Source: Thereva unica (Eukaryota; Arthropoda; Insecta; Diptera; Therevidae). From it: DNA of 64,000 nucleotides. This document shows, piece after piece, positions 52,935 to 64,000 of the stretch; the first letter of the stretch is position 1, and every line of letters starts with the position of its first letter. The position numbers and the translations under genes are program-made. The stretch spans positions 124,001 through 188,000 of the forward strand of contig OX465286.1 in assembly GCA_949987705.1 (NCBI GenBank), read 5' to 3'. Under the pieces are notes generated by a model. It worked only from the letters and a program-made list of their open reading frames with translations. It ran no database searches and was not told the DNA's origin.

Positions 52935-53300
52935 TGTTAAGGCCATTCAAATACAGGCCGCCGGCAGGCCATGGCCCGAAGGTTATTTGCCTTGAGGTTT
53001 AGTATCATCACACACGCAAAGGGCTCCAACAGGATGGGGGCATGTAGTCCACGAAAATTGACAAAAATCTTTATGTCTGTGGGTATCTATCGTCAGTCCG
53101 GGCCTGAAGATCTTAACTTCACTTTCATTTTAGCACTTGCATTAGCCTGCTACGCTAAATTGTCATTTTCGCCTATCTGTGTAGGTAATCATGAGGTTAC
53201 CTGCAATCCCCGGCCTGTCAGACGTCAGACTCAAATCCTTATCGCTCAGTCAGGCTGAGTAATGTATGGCCTTCATCGGACCGTGCCTGCCAACCTCTTC
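52935..53300. mobile_element. Remnant related to the 22897 and 41992 repeats
   Basis: It contains CAGGCCGCCGGCAGGCCATG, TGACAAAAATCTTTATGTC, and GCCTTCATCGGACCGTGCCTG, each with a close match in the 42060 and/or 23500 regions. Confidence 0.65.
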
Positions 53301-53994
53301 AAGGCAGTATTTATTAAAAAAACCTATTCATTTTTTTCTTTCTTTAAAAAATAAGGGATAAAAAATAAAAATTGAATATATCAGTATTGAATATATGTAT
53401 ATATCAGAAAAGGAGAGGTCATGAAGTACTTTGAAGAGAAATTTTCTGGAGACCTTTGGTATACAGAGGACATTATTAAACAGCCAGTCGGTCACAATAC
53501 CTTATCTGGTCTATCTAGTCTATAAATGAGATCCTTTCGCTGCTATTTACTCTCTATAGATTGTACAAGAGGCGCAGAAAGAAAAAGAACTCTCTACTTC
53601 TTATCTCCATATTCTTTTTTTTTTTTTTTTAAAGAAATTCCTACCATGCTACTCCTGTATAGGGTCCAGCCTAGATATGCAAAGGATATACGTCTTATAA
53701 ATGCTTTTTTTTGTCATATATTATGACATCCTGCAGCCTTCAACATTTACTGCTAAGAAATACGTTTCCGGACACCCCCAACGATGATGATGGCTGCTCA
53801 ACCCTAACAGAATCTGCCTGGTCCCTGATCTTCTCCTTTCTAAAGGGTTTCATCATGGCTCGAGGTTGTTCGCTACAGCAGTCCAGCCCCCACCTACCCA
53901 GCAATCCTTGATGTTTGTATCAATTTAGTTCCTATTGATAGCAGCCCGTTGTGAAATATTGTTGGGGTTAGCAAAGTGGAAAATTACGGATACT

Positions 53995-54031
<37 letters not shown>

Positions 54032-55770
54032 TAAGCTTTTTTGTCCCATTTTATTTGAGAAATATTCTTTCGGCATTAACATCATAATCTCTCTCGCTCT
54101 TCATATACCGTGCAAAGGTGGGGGAGGAGCAGTCAATATTTTAGTGCATTCAAAAAAAAAAATAACAATACATACAAGATGAATGCGCGGGGGAGGGGGT
54201 GGGGAGGAAGGGGCATGATCCCTTTTATAGTTCAATCACCCTTAAGCTAGAGCCACATTTAGATACTGTTTAATGTTCAATCCTATTATCTTCCTTTTTG
54301 TGATTAATATTTTTTTTTTTTGGTCAGCGCAATTTTTATTTATAGAAGGGCCCAAGGATTCACTCGTTCGCAAGGATTCAAGGAGGCGGCGGCAGCGGTA
54401 AACGCACAAATTTTATAAATGTCAATAAGTCGTTTTCTCTCCCCCCCCCCCCCCCCACCATTTGAAATGACTATGTCCTGGCATTTCGACAATATCAAGT
54501 TGGTACGGGGGTGGTGGTGGCGGAGCCCTGATGGGCAACGAAAGTCGATGGGCGATCAATGGATGGGGCGAGAGATATTGTGGACGACGCGAAATTATTC
54601 ACGGGGGCTGTGCTGTCCATCATCAAGAAGGACTTTACGATGGATGGTATTAAATTGATTTCTGCTGCGTTCGCGTACATTGATTTGTTGAAATTATCAC
54701 AGTTATTGACTTCCATCATCCTTCTGCTGCTGCCGCGTTCATGTCCTCCAAGATATTAAAGTCATTGGCGCTCCGCTCCTTCTCTATGTTCTCTCGCGGC
54801 CAGGGCCAAAAAACAAAAATGCGATATTAAAATCGACATTGCAGATGATAAAAAAAAAAAAAATAGACCTCGAATAAAAATTCCGTAATAGTCTTATTAA
54901 ATTTTGTTGTTGATGTATTTTTGATATGCGAACAGGGCCGGGCGGGGGTGGAGACGACACGATATAGTAGATAATGTACATATAAATTGTCCCACAGCAC
55001 AGGGTTGTTATTAACATGAGAAGGTGGAGGAGCAAATAATTCGGTGTGTGATATACACAATAAATCGGCGCAAATCGAAATCATCTCCCAATTAATTTGT
55101 CCGAGCTGCTTAGGGTGATATGAAAATATGCCAGCAAGTAACTATCAAAACGCGTTACTCGTGAGGCCTACTTGAATGGATGAATCAAGAAAGAGGGCTG
55201 CTTTATGATGATGTGAAGTGGCGCAGAAAGCGGCATGGGGGTAGGTTTAATGAGACATTCTTGGAAATAGCTGATGACTACCCCACGTTTACATTCATTC
55301 CGTCCCGCAAATAATGTCTCCATTCCCCATTGGGAAATTGCTATATTTTCTTTTAATGTCAGAGCAAATTATGCCTTTTCAAATAATCAGAGCTGGTAAA
55401 CATACACAACCGCTTAGAATTGGCTTTAGTGGCAAAATTATATGACACAAGTGGTCAGAGGGGATCTGTAGACAGACATGTGCTAGATTAAATCGTGACT
55501 CTTTATAACTTAATAGTGCCCTAATATTAAGCAGGAGTAATTGCTATGTAACGTACTTAAATCTTGAGTTGTACCCGGACAAAAGTTTGTCAGATTGATT
55601 TTGTTTGTTTGTGTGGGACATCTGACCTTACATGACGTACTGCCTAGTACAAATGGTGGCACGTGAGCTTAGAGACTTACACATAAAAAAAATACCAAGC
55701 TTAAGAAAAGAGGTCACGGTGCAAGGAAAATGGATAGATTCGGTTTAAATGGTATGGGTGATTAAACACC
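53301..55770. other. Non-coding with homopolymers
   Basis: Contains T(30) at about 53997-54029, C(15) near 54440 and poly(A) at 54849. No gene recognised. Confidence 0.5.
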
Positions 55771-55772
55771 AG

Positions 55773-55925
55773 CGTACACCCGACACGACAAGAGTCGGCT
55801 GCAAAAGTGGTTTATGGAGAAGAGGATGAGAGAGTACGATGGAATGGAAACAATTATTTCCTATCGGGATACTTTGAGTGTTTCAACACGATCGTACACA
55901 CGACCGACACGACAAGAGTCGTATA
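55773..55925. mobile_element. Two direct copies of a MITE end
   Basis: CGTACACCCGACACGACAAG at 55775 and ATCGTACACACGACCGACAC at 55883 both match the left end of the MITE at 19507, here in the same orientation. Confidence 0.6.
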
Positions 55926-56371
55926 TGGTTGATTATAGAATGAGTTTGAAGAGGTGCCTCTTTTTTTTTCTTTTGAGCTAGTACAATGTTATACTTCAAA
56001 AGAGTCGATTGTAATGCCAAAATGACAAAAACAAAATTAACGAGAGAAAGTAAATAATGAAATGAAAAGCTACGAGTTTGATTCTAATATGCATTAAACT
56101 GCCTAAGAGTAAAGAGTAAAAGAGTAACAAGCCTATGCCTCCACAATGTATATATTATTTGTATTTTACAATGAAGCGTTAAGTTGAAAATTTCATTGCC
56201 TCAAAAGAATTCAGAAATGTGTCTCCAGTTCGTACTAACAATAACACCTAGCCTCATTTATCTCGATATCGATACACACTCACATTTGAAAGTTTAGAGG
56301 CACTTTTGCTTTGTGTCGGAATATTCGCTGATCGTAGCAGATGCTTTGTCTAGGCCACATGCGGCTCTCAT
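55926..56371. other. Unassigned
   Basis: AT-rich, nothing recognised. Confidence 0.4.
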
Positions 56372-56402
56372 TAACCTCATGCGTGCCCACCCCTGGTCTA
56401 GG
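56372..56402. mobile_element. hAT-like right end
   Basis: CATGCGTGCCCACCCCTG is the inverse of CAGGGGTGGGCACGCATG, a hAT-type end. It may pair with 52839 or be solitary. Confidence 0.35.
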
Positions 56403-56469
56403 GTATACTTTCTTCTGTTCCTCTAGTGCATTGTGTCTCAACCTTCCGCCAAATCGGTGGTAAAATTGT

Positions 56470-56592
56470 GAGTTATTTAGGTCGATTCACACATATCCGT
56501 GATGGCATGGAACCGATGCTCTCCGTGTCAGTGACTTCCGTGATGAATTTTTCGCTGACATTCACACAGCTTGGGATTTCCATGGGATTACA
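56470..56592. repeat. Single diverged monomer related to the 40.8-kb array
   Basis: It shares CGATTCAC.CATATCCGTGA, GG.ACCGATGCT, and TTCCGTGATGAATTTTTC with the array units, but carries an extra CTCCGTGTCAGTGAC. Confidence 0.75.
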
Positions 56593-56900
56593 TCCATCCA
56601 TCCAATGGCGCTACAGCCTTGGCCTCCTCTAGGGCTTTTCTCCAAGTTTGACGGTTCCTTGCAGCAGTTCATCAGTTCCAAATGTTGTGGATTGTCTCTG
56701 CATCAGCCGTCACAGAGTCCATTCATCTTCTCCTGGATCTACTTACTGGTCTATTTCCTGAAGTTTCTGCCACCATAAGCCGTTTTGGAATACAGTTATC
56801 ATCCATCCATCGTTCCTCTATGTCATTGTCCAAGTCTCACGGCCATAGCACAGTACTGGTCGTATTATTGTTTTGTAGAGTGAGGAATTACATCGTGCCG
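56593..56900 (-). mobile_element. RTE-type LINE C-terminal fragment
   Basis: The minus strand reads LYKTIIRPVLCYGRETWTMT, then pieces resembling RRRWMDSVTADAETIHN and ending in an (ATGG)n tail at 56589-56601, typical of RTE 3' ends. Confidence 0.7.
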
Positions 56901-58624
56901 ATATTTTTTCACTGATGTCCCGGTACTGCACTGAAGTCGCCGTCACGTCACAGATATGTGTGGATCGACCTTTACCGTGAAAATCGTGGCTTAATTCTTG
57001 GATATTATATAGGGTATATGCAATACCCAAGTGATTATAATTTGTTTATTTTTTGGACGCATTCCGACCCTCCTTATATCTAATGACGACCCCCAGGTTG
57101 AGGAACAATGCTCTAGTGACATTTGCATATTGCGGAGACATCGACAAAATCGCTCTATAGAAGGGCAGTCTACAGTTTGGGTAGTCCCAGGCAAAAGAAT
57201 AATATTACAAAGAAAAAAACAAAAAAAAAGGTTGAAGGGCGGCCTTCCATAAAGGATCACAAGGATTCCGCAACACATGAATTTTGATTGATTTTGAGCT
57301 GTGTAATTATGAAAACGATTTAAATTCTTCGACCAATGCGCGGCGATCCATTTTGCAGCTATATAAGTGGGGATTGAAAACCCATCAAAGGATTAGCATT
57401 GAAGGGGGTCGATTTATAGCTCTAAAACAAGCACAATTGACCCTCGCTATTGAATAGGAAATATCATCATTGATTGCTCTGGCTATATTACAGAAAATCC
57501 CGCGTGCGACAACAGTTGCCATGATGCTCCTCTTCTGTTATATATATGGGAAAATACAGTGTAAGTAATTTGTGTAAACCATTGAACATTCTCATTTAAC
57601 CTTGAACAACAACAGGTGGGGAGGATTGGAGTAGATGCTGTTGCTAGGTGTAACAATACGCTACCCGATGTCGCTACCATTCATCGTACTTTAATTTATT
57701 TACCCACGTTAAGTCGTTATAGCCCGGTAACCTGCATATACAATAAACCAATGGGGAGGAACCCTTTTAATAAATTCATTCTGTTCGACGATTGCTTAAT
57801 GTATAAGCAGCAGCGGCAGGGCACCATCTACATATAATACACCTTTTACAGAGAAGAGTTCTCGGGGACTGTGTTGTTTATTTTGGCAGGTGACATTCAC
57901 GGATGTTTAAGTTTACACAGTTTTGATCCGCACTTAAAATAGTCTATTCAGGCACTAGATCCCTTTAGTCCTCGAATCCTCTTAGAGAAGGAACGTAAAC
58001 GACATAAAATAATCTAGCCAAGTTCCTTCCAGTCGGCCAGGACACAAAAAAAAAACGAAGCTCCTTACTCAGAACGTAACTACAGCGCTATTTTTAACGA
58101 GAATGAAGAGCTACACACCCCCATCTATGCGCCCACCGATATTAACTGCACGTTCAGGTAAAATACAGGTGAGCAAAAAAAAAACAGATTCGGGGACTTT
58201 TGTCAACGCTGGCGATATTGTTGGGGAGTTGTTGATGAAATGGAAGATGCATGACTGAACGTTCGGCACCACTTGATGGCTTAAAAAGAGCTGAGCATTG
58301 AATAGTGACGGATTCTATGACCACAAAATTGCCAAAATCGGCGGAAAATGATTTTCAGTTAACATCGGATGAGTTGGCTTTAATCTTCTCCCTAGCTCAG
58401 TTGTTGCTCGGGGCTGTGGCTGAGGAATGCCGAGGGGTGGATTTAATAATTCTTGAAAGTACATTTTTAATTCTTGAAATTCGAGGGAAATTTTTAATTT
58501 TGATTTAAGCGGGACTTTTTGGGGGATAGAAGGGTTTGGGGGTGGGAGTATTGTGTAACGTGTACACATTGGGGATGGTTTGTCAAAATAGAAAACTTTG
58601 AGTAAAAATTCGTTGACTTTTGAG
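56901..58624. other. Non-coding, nothing identified
   Basis: Several short frames, none recognised. Confidence 0.4.
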
Positions 58625-58885
58625 CAGGGTTACGTTAGGTTAGGTTAGATATGGTTAAGCTGCTGATGCACAGCCCAAACACCTAGAAGCCCATTGTGAT
58701 CCCACTTTAAACCTGAAGTTAAAATGTCCTTTCTTCGCTAAACCATCCCAAGGAAGTAATGAATCTTCTAAGTTGCGGGATCCCAAACTTCGAGATTTTC
58801 GCTAGCGTGCTTAGGAAAGGTTCACCAAAAGTGGTAAATCTTCAGTTTAGGCAGTGACAGAGAAAGCATTTTACATTTCCCTCCT
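58625..58885. repeat. Dispersed repeat, copy 2 of 13495-13765
   Basis: It has the same orientation and block order as the copy in the na intron, including GTTAGGTTAGGTTAGATATG and AAGTAATGAATCTTCTAAGT. Confidence 0.65.
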
Positions 58886-59700
58886 CGTCCAGATTGCTTA
58901 GGTCCTGGAAGGTTATCGGACGTAGAGGTCCCTCATCTTCGTAGGCTAGATAAAAAGAGGCCATCCTGAGTTTTTCCTGTTTTAACTCCAGGTCGACTCC
59001 AGGAAGGTATCCGTTACTAAATTGCGGGAGAAGAAAGGTGCTGGAGATTAAATTTGGGCTTCCTTAAGCCACAGATCCTGTCACCAGCGATCCATGGCCC
59101 TTGGACTACGGGAACATCGACTTCGCCTGATACCAGGGCGCAGACGCCAGAATCACCCTCATCATTTTGCTGACCTCGGCCGAGAGTGGATTTGGTCTGC
59201 AGGATATTTGTTCCTCTGATCCCCTGCAGCGGCCGTGGGTTACAAGTGATTGAGAGGGCTTTTTTCGAAGGAGGGAGGTTGTGACTTCAATTGGTTTGGG
59301 TGGGCTCGAGGGTGCTGTAGCCTTTTTTTTGCGAGATTTGTGGTCCCTTCAGGTTTTGGTTTAGGGGAACCGGACCCCTTTTTTTGTTTTTGTAATTTAC
59401 TCATGAGTTACTCCCATGAGTAGCGGAGAAATGACGGCCACTCGGGCAGAGATCCGCAGTACCCGGGGTAAGGCTGATTAGAACCGGAGATCGCCAAGTA
59501 TCTGAAGCACACCAAGCACATGACTGAGCTGTTTTTACTGGGTCAAGTTGATCATCGGCACGGTTCGCATTACACCTTGATCCGACCCAGAGGACAGGAA
59601 GAGGAACGAAAGGTCGGGAGGACGACTGTCTGCTACGTTCAAGAACGCAATTCCCAAGGTGAACCAGCGTGATAGGACACGTCACGCATACGTGGAGGTC
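58886..59700 (-). mobile_element. Possible LINE ORF1 remnant
   Basis: The minus strand near 59390-59240 has a lysine/proline-rich frame (PKPKPEGTTNLAKK and HPNQLKSQPPSFEKSPLNHL) continuing the repeat at 58625. It resembles basic LINE ORF1 tails. Not certain. Confidence 0.3.
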
Positions 59701-59889
59701 GTCGTCATTTCACCTCTTGCTGTAGGAAAAGAAGTAAGAAATATCTTTTCACTATACTTAATTACAATCACACCACGCCTCATTTATCGCGATACACGCT
59801 CATAAGCCAATAAGACATGGCTTGGTGTCTCGGTTCAACATTTAAAAAAATTGAGGCCTCAGTACAATTTACTATATTGTAAGGGACAA

Positions 59890-60275
59890 ACAGGAGCGGC
59901 GCTTTCATAGGTGCAAATGGTGCACTTGAACCGGGCGCAATAAGATAGGGGCGCAATTTCAGAAAGAGAGGGATGGCAGAGAAGCTGGAGGAAACTGGCA
60001 AAATCATGATGGAAGTTCACTCTTCAGGAAGCTTCTTCTCGGGTAGGCATTGCGGTTATTCGGAATCAAATGAAAACGAGGTTAAACCGAGGTGACAGAA
60101 GAGGGATTGAAACCGGCTATAGTTGGCCCATTCAAGAAATCGCGGCTTGGCAAAATATCTTTCGCTTTCCCCAATGCTACAAGAAGGCCATTGTACTTAA
60201 ACAGGGGCGGCGCTACCATATTGGCAAATGGTGGACTTACACCGGGCGCAATTCGACCAAGTGCCGGCTCTGGGG
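59890..60275. mobile_element. hAT-type MITE pieces
   Basis: CAGGAGCGGCGCTTTCATAG (59890) and CAGGGGCGGCGCTACCATAT (60204) are hAT-type ends of the same family as 63048-63286, each followed by ACCGGGCGCAAT. The second may end at GTGCCGGCTCTG. Confidence 0.55.
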
Positions 60276-62959
60276 ACAAATGTACTGCAAAGTAAATTTT
60301 TTTCTGGACCATGTTATAAAATGGTTGCTCCTCCTTGTTCGAGACATAAAATAAAGTTTCGGTTACAGTGATTTTAGATAGATTTTGGGTTTAAATGAAA
60401 TTAGATTAGTAGCGGCTAGTGACTTCCATGAACGAAAGGAACCACGGAATCCAGGAGAGTGCAAAGGACTCTAGTGCCTCCATTGTGGCTTTAGGATGGA
60501 CAACTTCAGGCATTTCGGTGTGCTCCATCTTGTTGATTGTTTTTATTTCAGAAGGATAGAAGAACTACTGATCAACAAAGGAACCTTTCAAGATAATTGA
60601 ATATTCTGTGGCCCCCGTTTGGGATGAGGTAGCACAATATTCTTTGATTTCAGGTGCCTGCCACCCCGTCGTTTGCGGATTCTTTAAGATCTCCCTTTAA
60701 TGCAATTCCAATTCCATCGGTCTGCAGTTCAGTAGTAACTGCATTAATACAGTCACGGCAAGAGCAGCAGAAGTGCTCGGGGTCTCCGTCTCATTTCGTC
60801 AGTTGCAAGTTGTAATTTATAATCATTGAAAGGACCGACCGCCGCCAAATCAAGATTTTGCACTTCATCATCCCTCGGCCACAGCGCTGGCATAACTTAA
60901 GGGCTAACCGCTAGGGAAACACCATGAAAGTCGAGAGTTGGCAGTGGGGAGAGCGGGACAGCGAACAAGGAAAAATAAAGGAATTTTATCATCTTATGAC
61001 CGCGTCTCGATGGAAAGTACTTAGTACGAGTGCTATCCAGCTGCGAGAACAGGGAAAACACTTTATTATGAACTACCTTCCATATTCCCCGAGTCACAGT
61101 AGTTTGAGAATAAAAAGGGTTTTTTTTAGATATACAGTGATCTAGCCACCCACACCTCCCTCTTACACATACACACACACACATACACCCTGAAGGATAT
61201 GAATTAACTCCGTGCGATTTGAATGTTGCAGTAATTGGAGTTGGGGGCGAGGATTAAGAAACAAGGAAAGTGATAAGAAAAACCTCTGTGTGGGGACACA
61301 ATAACAGAAATAATTGAAAATCTACCAAGACTCCTTTTTTATCGTCTATTTTTTTGGATAGAATTTATTCATCTTGCTCCATTCACAGGACGAGAAGTAC
61401 AGGAGTGTAGAATCATCATCGGTGGCGTTGTTAATTCCTTTTTTGTTGCTGTTGAGGATCTCTTCCATTTCTGTTTACATATCATCTTTGGAGCTTTGCT
61501 TTAAGGGAAGCAGCTTGTGATTTTGGCCTAAACGTGAACGGGGCTACGTTTTAATTTGAAATTTGGCTCCGGGGGGCTGGGGGGCTGCGATGGGCGAAAG
61601 GAAAACTCTCTATTCCTCTACTTTCTCGCTGCTTTTTTTTATGTGTTGATGTTTTTATTGTATATAGTGAAAAGAGAAAAGGAGCCCAGGAATAAAATCA
61701 ATTTCAAGTGAAAATCAAATATATTCAGAGTTCTCTCCTAGAGGGAGATTAGATATACACAGCCCAAGCACAAGTAAAGAAAAAAAACAGAAGATAAATA
61801 AAATTGATTGAAAAAAAAGGTGACTTTTGACTATAACGACATTACAAAAAAATACCACTTGTGAGATTCATCAATAGCGTTAACAAAAAAAAAAATATAT
61901 ATGTGTGCACAAAAGTGTCCCTTTTTGGGGAATGGATCGGTATGTACAAGTACGTATGCTAAAGAAAAGAGTTTATATGCTCCAACCCCCCTCCCCCCCT
62001 CCCGCCGTTAACCATCATCATCCCCATGGCATATTCACACCTGTACTCGACGAATTCTACTACATATAATGTCTCCACTTCTTTGCCTGAGAAGCAAGAA
62101 AATATTAATAATTGCGTGCGCCCAAATCCAATATCCTTAAAAAGGGAAAATGGAAGCGATAAGGAACCGTTTAATACTTGAGCCCTCTCTGGCGGCGCGT
62201 GGATTCCGTGGATACTATGTTGGCGTGCATGGAAAATTGCAGGAAAGTGGTTAAGAATATTCAAAAAATATCTTCCCTTCGGTGCCATTTCAATATTTTT
62301 TTCCTCGAAGGGATGAGATAAGAGGGTGGAAAATACAATCCAGATCAAGCTTTAAACTTTAAGGATAGGTGATATATTTATTTCTCAAAACCGAGGACTG
62401 GATTGCGATGGCTACGCTGCTGTGCGGTAGTTAGTGCTAAGGTATACAGCAGCATGTGGAGGGGCTTTTCCTTTTAATCTTCGGTCTTCTTTCGACTTGG
62501 TTTCCCCATTCTTGAATTGTGACTGTGATTGCTTAAAAAGGTACAAAAAAAAAAAAAGGTAGAAAAACTTTTCCATTTAGCCTCTAACTTGAAGGTTTAT
62601 ATTTCTTCTTCGTTGCCGGCTAAAACCGTTTGTTCAATTTCTATTTCGCATAAAACTTTGCGAATTTTATTAAAAGCACATGAATGAATGAAAGGAGTTC
62701 ATAAGAGGAGAAGAGAGGATCTCCACGTATAAAAGATATTTTGTGATTACACAAAGTATAAAAAGAAACAACAACATAGGTATATTGGTTCTGCTCCTTT
62801 TGCAGGAAGGATCCTTTCTTTTATCTCTGTGTGCGTTTGGATATCTAGGTAAAAAAAAAAGTAAATCAAGTTTGTTATTATTTTTGTTTTTTCAAAGGAA
62901 ATGATCTGTTTGCTTTGTGCCTTTTAGGGTGGTTTTTATGGTTTTTGTTTTGGCTAAAA
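60276..62959. other. Non-coding flank
   Basis: A short (AC)n run lies at 61164-61183. A minus-strand frame around 60530-60410 (MPEVVHPKATMEALESFALS) was not identified. Otherwise AT-rich and anonymous. Confidence 0.45.
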
Positions 62960-63560
62960 TTAGATACAGGGACGATTAAGGTTTTCTTCAAGGAATGAGG
63001 GAGCAGCCCATATGGTTAACATTGCCTTAAGCCTATGTGTAGGTACCCAGGTTCGGCGCTTGAGTTTTTTTTGCGCCCGGTGCAGTATACTATATTGCGC
63101 CCCATCAGCTTTTAATTTTTTGATCACAGTGATGGATAATGACACAATTCCTTTAATAGATGAAATTGAAGTCACGGGAAAACTTTTTCAATTTTTTTTT
63201 TAAAGATTTCCTGAAGTTTATTGCGCCCTCGTCCAATTGCGCCCGGTTCAAGCGCACCATTCGCACCTATGAAAGCACCGCCCCTGTAGGTACCCCACCA
63301 GCGGGACATACTATCAGCCTTTCGGACGAAGGCAAGAAGGTCTTTAATTGAAGAAGAGCAGACTTGAGTGGGGCTCATAAACTCTCTGTTAAACGTTCTT
63401 TTTCTAAGCCGGATCAGAGCAAGATATTCACAAAGAATATGTGTGAAAGCATGGTCGCATTCCATGCAGAGCCGGCTTTCTGTGTCTTGAGACAGTTCTA
63501 GGTTGTGGAGGTGATGCCGTAGTCGTAAATGGCCTAGATAGCCTACCAATCGCCGTAGGT
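62960..63560 (-). mobile_element. LINE C-terminal domain with cysteine/histidine motif, interrupted by a hAT MITE
   Basis: The minus strand reads YLGHLRLRHHLHNLELSQDT, then CMECDHAFTHILCEYLALIR (C-x2-C-x5-H-x3-C spacing) and REFMSPTQVCSSSIKDLLAF. This matches the zinc-finger-like tail of LOA/R1-group LINEs. The first finger region and downstream UTR are separated by an insertion. Confidence 0.65.
63048..63286. mobile_element. hAT-type MITE with perfect 8-bp target duplication (239 bp)
   Basis: It starts CAGGTTCGGCGCTTGAG and ends AAAGCACCGCCCCTG. TAGGTACC flanks it on both sides (63040-63047 and 63287-63294). There is no coding capacity. Confidence 0.85.
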
Positions 63561-63603
63561 CTGCTCTGTTTAAAGTGATAATAACCCTTAAGGCAAAAGG
63601 ACC

Positions 63604-63690
63604 TCAATAGTACAGGGAGTAAGGCGCCTGGCTATCATCCCAGACTTGCGAGGGAGGGAGGAGCCGAAAAACCCAACGACCTACTTGCCA
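63604..63690 (+). mobile_element. SINE 5' part (tRNA-like head)
   Basis: CCTCAATAGTACAGGGAGTA followed by AGGCGCCTGGCTATCATCCC matches the head of the SINE at 43382. It is truncated before a recognisable B box. Confidence 0.6.
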
Positions 63691-64000
63691 GTGTGTTAAT
63701 AAGCGTGTGGCTCGACCCATGACCCTAAAAGTAAGAGCCTTCTGTTCTGTATTGATTGTGAGATAGCTGGGCTTCTTTAAATCATTTATGGCTGCTATAA
63801 GAAATACTAAGCTAGTCCTCAGCGGTTCCTCGGCGGTGGCTGGACATTCTCCCGGCGGGCGGTGTTGAAATTTCAGGACGACGGGTCGAATATATTGCCA
63901 TATTGTCCTCTTATTGCCATATTGTTCTCACTGCAGTCTCAACCCCACCCTTCAGAACTCATCTCGTTTCCACTCATCGTTTGAATCTACAGCCATCCCA
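63691..64000. other. Unassigned right edge
   Basis: No feature recognised. Confidence 0.4.

Noticed and set aside
52839..56402. A single 3.5-kb hAT transposon between two hAT-like ends
   Set aside because: The ends differ, no 8-bp duplication flanks them, and unrelated repeats fill the interior.

Overview
This window is insect nuclear DNA, most likely from a fly (Diptera). It has short phase-consistent exons separated by AT-rich introns, a CAAAATG start context, and very many old transposon remnants. The one gene that can be read end to end is narrow abdomen (na), the insect ortholog of the NALCN sodium leak channel. It lies on the minus strand from about 20.3-20.9 kb (start) to 3.55 kb (stop). 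Fifteen coding exons join with consistent GT/AG borders and reading phases. From the start with the good Kozak context they encode about 1762 residues: four six-helix repeats with an E-E-K-E selectivity filter and the C-terminal tail. An upstream in-frame ATG would add 188 Gly/Ser-rich residues.

Layout. 1-1.2 kb: minus-strand LINE fragment. 2.0-2.9 kb: a MITE with two copies of another MITE nested inside it in opposite orientations. 3.55-20.9 kb: na. Its last intron (4.05-9.6 kb) holds an RTE LINE broken by a second RTE insertion, then a decayed Copia element and two MITEs. Its second intron (16.5-19.9 kb) holds a Harbinger-type MITE and a Gypsy element split by an RTE and two more MITEs. 21-35 kb: flanking DNA with Gypsy, BEL/Pao, LINE and MITE remnants. 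35-39.5 kb: a directly duplicated segment flanking a hAT element that has a perfect 8-bp target duplication. 39.8 kb: a plausible plus-strand TATA promoter and first exon whose gene body I cannot find. 40.8-41.6 kb: a five-unit tandem array that alternates two monomer variants. 42.5-48.2 kb: LINE fragments, one interrupted by a complete tRNA-derived SINE. 48-64 kb: mostly AT-rich non-coding DNA with hAT, RTE, LINE and SINE pieces.

I see no second protein-coding gene with confidence, and no rRNA, functional tRNA or CRISPR array. The strongest observations are the intact E-E-K-E channel, its possible Gly-rich N-terminal extension, an alternating (ABABA) satellite with a diverged single monomer 15 kb away, a 12-base core shared by three otherwise different MITE families, and several insertions whose target duplications or interrupted reading frames let the order of events be reconstructed. 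Transposon class names rest on motif recognition only; no database search was possible.
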